DNA from: Takakia lepidozioides
Taxonomy: Eukaryota; Streptophyta; Takakiopsida; Takakiales; Takakiaceae
Reading direction: 5' to 3'
Length of the DNA: 64,000 bases
NCBI GenBank assembly: GCA_030704615.1
Contig: CM060733.1
Span: 14,074,001-14,138,000 of the forward strand
In this document: piece after piece, positions 22,051 through 30,926 of the stretch
How positions within the stretch are numbered: the stretch's first letter is position 1
Layout: each line of letters begins with the position of its first letter
The notes under the pieces: generated by a model
Told to the model about the DNA's origin: nothing
What the model saw: only the letters and a program-made list of their open reading frames with translations
Databases searched by the model: none
Made by a program: the position numbers and the translations under genes

Positions 22051-24520
22051 ATCTCCCAGCGCGTACGCACGCAGTTAACATTCCATGAGCGATTGTTGAA
22101 AAGGAGCTCTCATGTCTTGGCCGCCCTTCACTTGCTTTTTCCAGCTAACTTTCTTACTATACTCTACCTATTAGGTTTCCGCTAAATATTCTTCTTTTCC
22201 ATCTGCTAATATGACGTTGTTTAGCGGCCCAGCCAAAATAGCCAGTATAAGTTAAGCTATGAACACTCTTTCTAAGCCTCGCAGCTTTCTCTCTCAGCGC
22301 AGAGCCGTATGTCAGTTTACGATACCTCTCAGAAACCAGCAAGACAGCAACGCATTGTCTTCCGATGAATCACAACTACACCGGCACTACCCAACTGCGG
22401 AAACCAGGTCCTGCGTAGCCCGCTCCTGAATGCACTGGATGCATTACAGAGGAGGAAGACGAATTCAAAGCTTCATGATGCGCACACGACCGAGTGGAAG
22501 TCACTTCCCCTGAAAAGTACAAGTACACACTCGCTCCTTTTACTCTGAAAGTTCCTCGAGCTGGGATTATCAGCAAAACTTTGCTTTGGAACATATGAAG
22601 GGGCTTTGACACATGAAACACTCATATAGACAAGCATAGGAATAGAGAATTTGTTCATGATGCTGGAGCCCTGCTACTACTACGCAGCTTCAGATATTAC
22701 AGAAGAGGCTATTCCCCAATCACATACCACAACATTGTATCGGAAATTCCTAAATCACAAGCCTGCACCTATGAAGGTGACATTCTAATTCACCCTGCTG
22801 CCAATTTTCTGGAATAGTCTATCTGTAGGCTAAAAGGCTCTGCCTGGATTGACAACTCCGACAGTGGCTCAGTTCTGCTTAGGGAGTGGGTGGACACATC
22901 GACACATGTTGATTTCTGGTTATGAGACGCCAGTTGCTGGAAACTCATCACCAGAGCGGAGTACTTGCTTGACTCACATGAACTTTTGCGAAGACTCAGC
23001 TATTCAGAATGGATCTCTCCCAAGCACATCACAGAACAACAGTACAATGGTCAATGGCTGCAGAAATGCGAAGGCAAAGACAAACATTTACTCCATACAA
23101 GCGCGGAAAACAAGTTGTCCTGGAAAAGGCTACTGAGATGGTTGTCCCAAGAGATCATTTGGCACCTCAAGCTCAAGAGCATCATCACATCCCTCGCTAC
23201 AACTGACCTGCCAACAAACTACTTGTCACTGTCCTATTTTCTTTCCGTATACTTCACCCTTCGTAGTGTGTACGCAGAAGACTCCAGCCATAGCAACTTG
23301 TAGCTCTACTTGCATGTTCACCTCACTGGTGATACCCGGGACAGATACCACAGATGGTCTACAGTTATGCTTCTGAGAACTAGGTGGATGGATATTGGAC
23401 CTGTGCAGCATCTCCCTTTGGCTGGAAACCACAGATGGACCAGAAACCTGCAAGAGGAACCTTGGTGGATGTTTGCTGGGCCTGCATAACACAACTTCAG
23501 TATTACCAGGACACACACCCACTTCACTACCATTCAGCACAAGAGAACCAGAGCAAGACATACAAGAGCTGGATGATTGACTGTACCCACAATCCTCGGG
23601 CACACACTCGCTTTTTTGTCTTGCAGCACAGGAGGACCAGTAAAGAGGATACCAGACTGGGTGGCTGATTGCAAGGCCTGCACAAAGTACCCATGACCCT
23701 AAATTTGCTCCCCCCTTACCTTTCAACACCCACACCATAGAAATTTAGCCCCCTTTTCTGTGGAACCCCTCTGTTTAGCAGATTGTTTCCCTATGATGCT
23801 GCCTACTACCAGAAACAACATCCTCACTTATTACTTCCTAATACTAATGCTTAATCTATCACATTTTCTGTACACTGAACCCCCTATCCTATGCTCCTAT
23901 CCCATGATCTTGCCATCCAATTCATACAAGTCACTATCATCTATTTGCTTTGTATTCTGGATATCTGTGATTTACCATGCCCACTACTAACCTCATTCAA
24001 GCATTCTCCTCTACAAAATTCCAGACACTCTACTCCTCGTAGGGGGACAATGCAACCAAAAAATTACCCTAAAAAATACAGACATGAATCTACACTATGT
24101 ACTCAAAAATCCAAGGCTGAAACAAAGCAGTTATGCCAAAAATTCTAGTTTCACTCCTCTCATCACAATATACCGTTGGCCCCTTCATATACTCCCTACT
24201 ACCAACAACAACAACACACTCCCTGTCGCGCATTTTTAGCCACTAATTTTTTTATCAAACACTACCTTTATACAACACTACTTTTATACAACACTTGCGG
24301 AATTTTATGACCAAACACACTACTAACAACATAATACTTTAAAAAATCTGATTTAGAAAGTTCCAAACACTCTTGCTCCTCACAAGAAACGCCCCCACTT
24401 CAGAAGACAATGTTGTCACATGCTTACTATCCAACACACAAACCTATTTCTCCACTATTTACTCACAAAATCATGGCAAGCTTCGTCTTCCACCTCCACT
24501 TTGCATCCCTCTCACATTAC
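22051..24520. other. Intergenic, no gene supported
   Basis: The right side of the HECT_2 gene should hold its promoter (from 22051). Frames of 80-170 codons at 22849-23738 have no recognisable domain, and the longest (23226-23738, minus) is rich in Ser/Cys/Val without pattern. The sequence from about 23700 becomes AT-rich and pyrimidine-biased and leads into the minisatellite. Confidence 0.3.
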
Positions 24521-25035
24521 ATTTTCAACCAATCTTTCAAACATCTCAGTTCATTTTTTAACTACCATTGATTTCAGTTTTACAGGCTTCAGTTTTCAGT
24601 TTACAACAAGATTTTCAACCAATCCTTCAGACATCTCAGTTAAATTTTTAACTACCATTGATTTCAATTTTCAGTTTTCAGTTTTATATACCTAAGTTTT
24701 CAGTTTACAGCAAGATTTTTAGCCAATCCTTCAGATATCTAGTTAATTTTTTAACTATTATTGATTTCAGTTTTACAGACCTCAGTTTTTAATTTACAGC
24801 AAGATTTTCAGCCAGTCTTTCAGACATCTCAATTAATTTTTTAACTACGAATGATTTCAGTTTTACACACTTCGGTTTTCAGTTTTCAGTTTTACAAACA
24901 TCTGTTTTCAGTTTACAACAAAGATTTTCAGCTAGTCCTTAAGACATCTCAGTTAATCTTTTAACTACCATTGATTTCAGTTTTACAAACTTCAATTTTC
25001 AGTTTTGCAAACTTCGGATTTTTAGTTTACACCTA
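24521..25035. repeat. Minisatellite, five ~90-120-bp units
   Basis: Units begin with attttcaaccaatc or a close variant at 24521, 24611, 24715, 24804 and 24924. Each continues with a cagacatctcagttaa segment, taactaccattgatttcag and a variable number of short ttttcagt sub-repeats, which accounts for the length variation (90, 104, 89 and 120 bp). The block is non-coding. Confidence 0.85.
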
Positions 25036-25088
25036 ACCAACAATGTATATTAGGAATTATAGAGGGATATTGGACAGATCACAAACAT

Positions 25089-25108
25089 ATATATATATAC
25101 ATATATAA
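25089..25108. repeat. (AT)n microsatellite
   Basis: A short TATATA run interrupted by a C lies just to the right of the minisatellite. Confidence 0.8.
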
Positions 25109-25663
25109 CTTTCAAATTACCGAACCATGTTGTTATTTAGCTTACTATAACCCTCTCTTTTTTATTCCTGGACCACTCTCTAATGGACAGGCTGGGCGGC
25201 TTATTATGGGGTAGTATTGGCATGAGTTAGTGACATAAAGTACAGGCAGGTGGCGTGGGATGCCTTTGTGAATGTAGTTGGTGAAAAGACAAAGAAGTAA
25301 ACCGCACTCAAAACAACATAGTCAGAGCTATCACAGATTTGACGAGAGTAATGGGACTTGCATTTGTGAAAGTGCCCATTCTAAAGATGCAGGAGGTTTA
25401 GGAGGGGCAAGAGATTGCAGTGCCGAGGCAAACTCTTCTCATGTAGGTGCAGACAATTCGAACATGTGAAAAGAAGACTACAGAATAAAACTTCAGATAA
25501 CTATAGTGAATTGTAAAACACTATAGATGATTTTACTACAAAATAATGGCATCGGCAGTGGCTTGATAAGTAGCATGCTCACATGTAGTCATGCTAGGTT
25601 GCGTTGACGACCCAGATATATCGCCAATTGAGTGCATTTTTGAACACTCGATATTTCTTGACC

Positions 25664-25965
25664 CTATGTGAATTCTCTTTCTGGTCTATCATTGCCAAAT
25701 TTTGGTCCTTTGTTGTACTCTGGCCTTGGCAATGCTTGGTTTTCTTTCTCAATGATTCTCATGAGCCTCTCAAGGTCATCTTCCCTTTTGTCTTTGATAA
25801 GGTTATGCAGGATGCAACAACAATGTGTAAACACATCTGGAACCAATGTAACATGAAGCTCAATTTTGCAAAGCATTTCTCTTAAAGGTTTTTTTCATGA
25901 TTCCGAAAGCATTTTGGACTACAGATCTTCCCCTTCTGTGTCTGCGATTGTAGAAGAGTTCTAGG
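25664..25965 (-). mobile_element. PIF/Harbinger-type transposase remnant (DDE_Tnp_4)
   Basis: Minus-strand reading gives the C-terminal part of a Harbinger transposase. One frame shows VQNAFGIMKKTF (about 25875-25925). The next frame shows IELHVTLVPDVFTHCCCILHNLI, matching the family pattern in which a variable segment precedes CxLHN. The two parts are in different frames, separated by a one-base shift near 25876. Only about 100 residues of a protein of about 400 remain, with no recognisable DDE residues and no terminal inverted repeats found nearby. It is a dead fragment. Confidence 0.7.
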
Positions 25966-26044
25966 ATTGAATGATTGCCCTCTTTATGCGGTGTCATTAT
26001 CCAAGAAATGCAAGGGTAGCCCTTATGAATTTACAAAGCCTACT

Positions 26045-26182
26045 GCTCAACACACAGGCCATCAAGGGCCCCAGGACGGTTTGAAGGAACATGTTGAAGG
26101 ATTGAACCCAGGATCACCTAGGTTATGCATAGGCAAAGCACAAACACCCAACCACTGGGCTACCTGCTCAAGTGCATAATCA
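26045..26182 (-). mobile_element. tRNA-derived SINE head with A and B boxes
   Basis: Read on the minus strand, GTAGCCCAGTGGTTGGG (about 26165-26148) matches a tRNA A box, and GGGTTCAATCC (26109-26099) matches a B box, with roughly tRNA-like spacing. The intervening and flanking sequence does not fold into a complete tRNA, so a pol III-derived SINE is more likely than a tRNA gene. The 3' body and tail were not delimited. Confidence 0.6.
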
Positions 26183-26460
26183 AAGACCCCTCCCACTTCA
26201 GTTTTGCTATATCTGAAAAGGGACGGGTTCTCATGGCAGATAGCGTATATCGAGAACATGTGAATTGTGGTACTTCGATTCATTTTGTTAGGTGTTGTTC
26301 TATTTTGGTGGGGGTTATTTTGTTGGCATCATGTTGAAGTCAAGGGGGAAAATGTGGTTCTAGTTTTCCCGTACTTGACTGTCACCAGTTAGCAAGCCAG
26401 CCCTAAATTTGAATCTCTTTTAGAACAAGCTTGTATTTTGAACCCTCTTGAGAGGTTGGG

Positions 26461-27095
26461 TTGGTTGAGGTTGACAACACATCAAGTGCTCTATTGATAG
26501 GAAAAAATCATCAGTTGCTGCGGCACGTTGGTGAGGGAAAGTCTGGGTGCTCGCAGCGATCAATGCTCAACATTGTGATGCAACTTCGCAAGGTTTGTAA
26601 TCACCCTTACCTCCTAGCAGGATCTGAGCCTGAAGGAGGAAGCCCTGAATTCCTACAAGACATGCGCGTGAAGGCATCAGCAAAACTGACACTATTGCAC
26701 TCCATGCTACAGATCCTGAAGCCACATGGTCATCGCGTTCTGATATTTTCTCAAATGACCAAACTCTTGGATATATTGGAAGATTACCTGACATTCCAAT
26801 TTGGTCATTAGAGTTATGAACAAGTTGATGGATCAGTGCCGGTTGCCGATCGCCAGACAGAAATTGCAAGATTTAATCAGGATCACTCTTGTTTTGTGTT
26901 TCTGTTGTCCACTCGCTCTTGTAGACTTGGCATCAATCTCGCAACGGCCGATACAGTGGTCATCTGTGATTCTGACTTCAATCCCCATGCAGACATTCAA
27001 GCTATGAACCGTGCCCATCATATTGATCAGTGTAAAACTTTGTTGGTATACAGATTTGTTGTTGGGCCCTTGAGTTTGAACGATGTGACAGTATC
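26461..27095 (+). pseudogene. CHD3/PICKLE-related (CHR4-like) SNF2 helicase fragment
   Basis: About 210 codons correspond to the helicase C-terminal half of a CHD3-type chromatin remodeller. Seen in order: QRSMLNIVMQLRKVCNHPYL, ASAKLTLLHSMLQIL, HRVLIFSQMTKLLDILEDYL, then after an in-frame TAG at 26809-26811 VDGSVPVADRQ, FVFLLSTRSCRLGINLATAD, and SDFNPHADIQAMNRAHHIDQ. The same frame is kept on both sides of the stop. Helicase motif VI, normally RAHRIGQ, is altered, and motif V has lost a glycine. The ATPase N-half, chromodomains and PHD finger are missing, and similarity fades after VYRFVV. No intron interrupts the segment, which could mean a retrocopy or a single captured exon. Confidence 0.85.
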
Positions 27096-27099
27096 TGAG

Positions 27100-27690
27100 G
27101 GGACTGGTGACATTGAGACAGCATCAACTGCGCTATGTCACACCAACACTGTGCCTTACTGGTGTATGTAGGGACTTCCCAGTGTTGAATAGGCAAGCTT
27201 TAGAGGGTTTCCAAAGTTGAGCAGGAAGAGAATTTAATAGATATGCCACATTCACATTCTTACCATGGATGGCAGCACTCTGAGGAGGAAGAAGGGAGCA
27301 GGACGGCACATCTGAGTCAGCACCAGAGAGTACACAGCTGCTGGTCGAGCTCTCAAGCAGTAACTGTGAGTGGCTGTCCAGCACAACTAATGTTCGATTG
27401 GATTGACCTCATTATGTCACCTTGCCAGATTCGCATGTGCCTGGGGTCCCTTGGAATTAAGAGAGTTTCACCCAAGGTGGATGGTTTAACCCAACCTCTG
27501 ACCCACCCATGGCTAAGCAAAGCCGGCTGATGATTGTGAGTCATATGGCTGAGACAAAGAATCTGCTATTGAACTATAGGAATTGGGAATGATTGAAGGA
27601 CAGACTAGATCAAGTTCCTAGGGCAGTACATCGGTGTGCTGTGCAAAGATTAGAGCTGAAGTAGACTGATTGTTAAGACATTTGGCTCCA
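27100..27690. other. Intergenic, no gene supported
   Basis: Short frames only. A Glu-rich patch at about 27283-27300 is the only notable coding-like feature and has no recognisable context. Confidence 0.3.
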
Positions 27691-28320
27691 CTTCAAGGTC
27701 TGGATCTTGGCACACATGTCCACCAGGGCAGTGTCCAGAATGACATTTGGTACAATTCCAGCTTTGATGATGTCACCATGCACCTCTTTGCCCTTTCCTC
27801 TTTGCCCTTTCCAGGGCTGCCAGGCTTGCACAAGCATTGCAAACGCACACAAATGTGATGTGGTTGCGCTTCACCCCTTCCCCCATCATTTGCTCATAGG
27901 TCTCCAAGGCCTCCATCCCGTGCCCCTGCTGTGCATATCCTGCAAGCATGGCATTCCATGACACCAAATCTCGTTCAGCCATATTGTTGAACACTCCCTC
28001 CGCATCCTCAATGCTCCCACATTTGGCATACATGTCCACAAGGGTATTGTTCAGAATCACATCTGGTACAATTCCAGATGTGACGATGCAACCATGGACC
28101 TCTTTGCCCTTTTCCAGGGCTGCCAGGCTTGCACACGCATTGCAAACGCACACCAACGTTATGTTGTCGGGCTTCACCCCTTCGCTCATCATTTGCTCAT
28201 AGGTCTCCAAAGCCTCTATCCCGTGCCCCTGCAAGCATCGCACTCCACGACACCACATCTCGTTCAGCCATAGTGTTGAACACTCCCTTTGCATCCTCGA
28301 TGCACCCACATTTGGCATAC
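27690..28320 (-). pseudogene. PPR (PLS-type) fragment, block 1
   Basis: The minus strand carries an open frame (stop at 27773) with successive pentatricopeptide motifs: ALETYEQMMSEGVKPDNIT, CNACASLAALEKGKEVHG, GIVPDVILNNTLVDMYAKCG, RDLVSWNAMLAGYAQQG, then a second ALETYEQMM unit. These are the L, S and P motifs of plant organelle RNA-binding PPR proteins. The frame shifts after LAALERAK, and further PPR sequence continues in another frame to about 27690. No start, targeting peptide, or E/DYW tail is attached, so this is a broken multi-repeat fragment. Confidence 0.8.
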
Positions 28321-28529
28321 ATGTCCACCAGGGCAGTGTTCAGAATGACATCTGGTAATTTGACAGGCATTCGCCTTTTTTCCTCGGTTGTCCCACCATT
28401 GACTGGGGTCAGAAAAGTATTCATTCCACAGCTTCTCCTCATCTCTGTTACCTGTTTTTGGATACTTTCCTGTTGTGACATTGGCAGTATCATGTCAAAG
28501 TCACTCCAAACTATCAAAGATTCACGCAA
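28197..28529 (-). pseudogene. PPR fragment joined to a non-PPR leader
   Basis: A 110-codon minus-strand frame begins with a non-PPR segment (VWSDFDMILPMSQQESIQKQ and CGMNTFLTPVNGG) and then enters PPR sequence (PDVILNTALVDMYAKCGCIE, ERDVVSWSAMLAG). It stops after a deletion and frameshift. A variant of the leader (vNTFPTPVNGG) also precedes the next PPR block at about 28980, so leader and PPR were duplicated together. Confidence 0.65.
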
Positions 28530-28534
28530 CCAGC

Positions 28535-28915
28535 TAACTTGCAGAATTCAACATGGAAATTTAGGGCCGATTCTGATAAGAGGGAAAAACAGGGTGAAAT
28601 GTGGTGCCTTCATTAGCAGTGCCTGATTTTATCAATTGTGCCGCTGCTGCTGCGGCTTCCAGTTGACCATCTACCCATGCAGGTTTCTTGTAGCTATCCT
28701 TCCACAGGGAATCATAGGTAATCTGGAGCTTGAAATCTGGACCTCTACCCCTGGTCCTTCAGCTATCCCTGCCTGTGCACAAATCATGAATACATCCTCA
28801 GCCTTGCTGCTAGCAGCTGACACTGACAGCGTGAAGTTCTTCCAGCAAACACCCAAACCCTACTTTCACGTAGTTCCAATTATGATTGCATCTGCTTCTC
28901 TATGTAGTCCAACAG
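28535..28915 (-). repeat. PPR-associated module, copy 1
   Basis: This block recurs at about 51832-52080 and 52135-52510, and in part on the plus strand at about 51116-51200. On the minus strand it contains a conserved frame around GPDFKLQITYDS, SYKKPAWVDGQLE and AQLIKSGTA. It always sits close to PPR fragments and in the same orientation as them. Its function and protein family were not recognised. Confidence 0.75.
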
Positions 28916-28989
28916 GCATTCACCTTTCTGTCTCCATTGTCCCACCATTGACTGGGGTCGGAAAAGTGTTCACTCCAAAGCTTCTCCTC

Positions 28990-29462
28990 CACGTCACCAC
29001 ATTTCATTCAGCCATTTTGTCAAATACTCCCTTTGCATCCTCAACCACATTTCACATACGTGTCCACCAGGGCAGTGTCCAGAGTGACATTTGGTACAAT
29101 TCCAGCTTTGATGATGTCACCATGCACCTCTTTGCCCTTTTCCAGGGCTGCCAGGCTTGCACAAGCATTGCAAACGCACACAAACGTGATGTGGTTGCGC
29201 TTCACCGCTTCCCCCATCATTTGCTCATAGGTCTCCAAGGCCTCCATCCCGCGCCCCTGCTGTGCATATCCTGCAAGCATGGCGTTCCATGACACCAAAT
29301 CTCGTTCAGCCATATTGTTGAACAGTCCCTCAATGCTCTCACATTTGGCATACATGTTCACAAGGGTATTGTTCAGAATCACATCTGGTACAATTCCAGA
29401 TTCGACGATGGAACCATGGACCTCTTTGCCCTTTTCCAGGGCTGCACCACCGATTGCACCCT
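28990..29462 (-). pseudogene. PPR fragment, block 2
   Basis: A 113-codon minus-strand frame (29382-29041) reads ILNNTLVNMYAKC, RDLVSWNAMLAGYAQQGRG, ALETYEQMMGEAVKRNHIT, ACASLAALEKGKEVHG and a final PPR unit that frays at the left. Further PPR residues (ALEKGKEVHG) lie to the right up to about 29450 in a different frame. Nucleotide similarity to block 1 is very high, so the two are a recent duplication. No complete gene is present. Confidence 0.75.
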
Positions 29463-30002
29463 ACAGCTTAAACACAGGGAGAGTAAGGTCCTCTTCAAAT
29501 CCTAGAAAGTTCCTCAGTTTTAGGTTATTTGAGTTAAAATGCCCACTGCATTCCAACAACGTCGCTATCCTTCTATTATGCCCGCTAATTGACGAGCGAG
29601 AGAGAGAAGAGAGCCAGGCCCAGGATCAAAAATTACCTGCTGACTTCCACATGCCCTGTCGAGGAAATGCCTTCAGCGACAATTCGATCTGCATTTTTAT
29701 AGTGGAGGAGAGCATCTGACGAAAGACCCCACTCATCTGCACGCACCGCTTGTGATAATTCAAGAACTATTCATTCATTTAAAGTGTAGTACCTGATGCA
29801 TGATCATCAGAGGGAGGGAGATCTCTTCCGCTTCCAACAAGCCAGCAAGCATAGGATGCCAATATTTGCAACCAAAGTTGCATCAACAGCCGCAACAGCA
29901 CCCAAAATCTCGCAGGAACTATGATGATTCGCGTCTACAAAGCAAAGCCCAGGAACTCAACCAGTATACCACTCGAGCTGCGAACTTCCGTTACAACCGA
30001 CA
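29463..30002. other. Intergenic, no gene supported
   Basis: Short frames only. A small GAGA run occurs at about 29598-29611. Nothing else was recognised. Confidence 0.3.
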
Positions 30003-30008
30003 CACAGA

Positions 30009-30125
30009 AATGACGACGATGACGTGGCTGACGACGACGACATGGCGTGACGACGATGACGTGTCTATGATGACATGGCGATGATGATGTGTCTACGATG
30101 ACGTGTATACGATGACGTGGACGCT
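30009..30125. repeat. GATGACGTGG-type minisatellite
   Basis: About ten imperfect copies of a 10-15-base motif (gatgacgtgg, gatgatgtgt, gacgacatgg and similar) lie in tandem about 0.8 kb upstream of the TIC32-like start codon. TGACGTGG is a known bZIP-binding core. A related block lies at 46250-46324, followed by a similar actag...ctc.gacct segment, so a mobile or dispersed origin is more likely than a dedicated promoter element. Confidence 0.7.
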
Positions 30126-30926
30126 CCACGTTAAACTAGCTCTCGACCTAGAATTTAATACTGAAACCGAGGTAAGGTCGGGTGGGGAGGATTTGACAGT
30201 GGCCCACCGCCGGAGGAGCCCAGTCTGCCGGAATCCGGTGAAAGTACCGTCGGATCGCACGCTTCCATTAAGTTCTTAGATTATTCCCATTGCCATCTGT
30301 TACAACACACAACTCTGCATTCAACACACCCGCAAACCAGGGATTTATCCAAGACAATCTAAGTCACAGACCAACAGAGTCTGATATCAAATTTATCTCA
30401 CCTCATCACTCCTTGGACCATTTCCTCAGAGGTTCTTTCAGCCACGCAGGTCGCAGGTGGGCCTGCGAATTTTTGGTAGCCACGTCGTAACGACGGTGCA
30501 CCTTAAGGGAGAAAAGCAAGCATAGAGCAAGAAAGGTTGCAGGGCTTGCCAAGGAGCTGCCGTGGGTGGGCCAAAAGAATTCCGAACGTATTTGAGGGGC
30601 GGTAGGACCGTGTGACTGTGTGCACCTGCCCGCCGTCGGGGTGCTGGGTTTAGTCTACATGTGCGCGCAATCCTCCTTGTATTGTACGCATCCCTGGAAG
30701 TCAAAGAGGGGCCCAATTCAGGCCTGGAAAGTTGGAGAGGATGTCATATAATCTGGGCGAAGAAAGCTCTCCAGTGAAGAGCAGCTTGCAAGAGACACAA
30801 CGAGATACATCGAATCTGTCACGGTGGTGCAGCAATTGTCTATTCCAGGCAGTGAAGGAAGATTGGACAGTTGACGCTTGGGGATTCAAGAGTTTCAGGG
30901 TGAAGAAGATCGGTTGAGCCAAGAAA
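30126..30926. promoter_or_regulatory. Upstream region of the TIC32-like gene
   Basis: About 800 bp between the minisatellite and the start codon at 30927 should contain the promoter and 5' UTR. No canonical TATA box stood out. Frames on both strands are short and unrecognised. Confidence 0.35.

Noticed and set aside
23226-23738. 170-codon minus-strand frame
   Set aside because: No recognisable domain, hydrophobic pattern or related frame. Chance openness is plausible, and it was kept only as part of the intergenic entry.
27707-29292. Plus-strand frames up to 218 codons over the PPR clusters
   Set aside because: Antisense shadows of the PPR sequence; the minus strand carries the PPR motifs.
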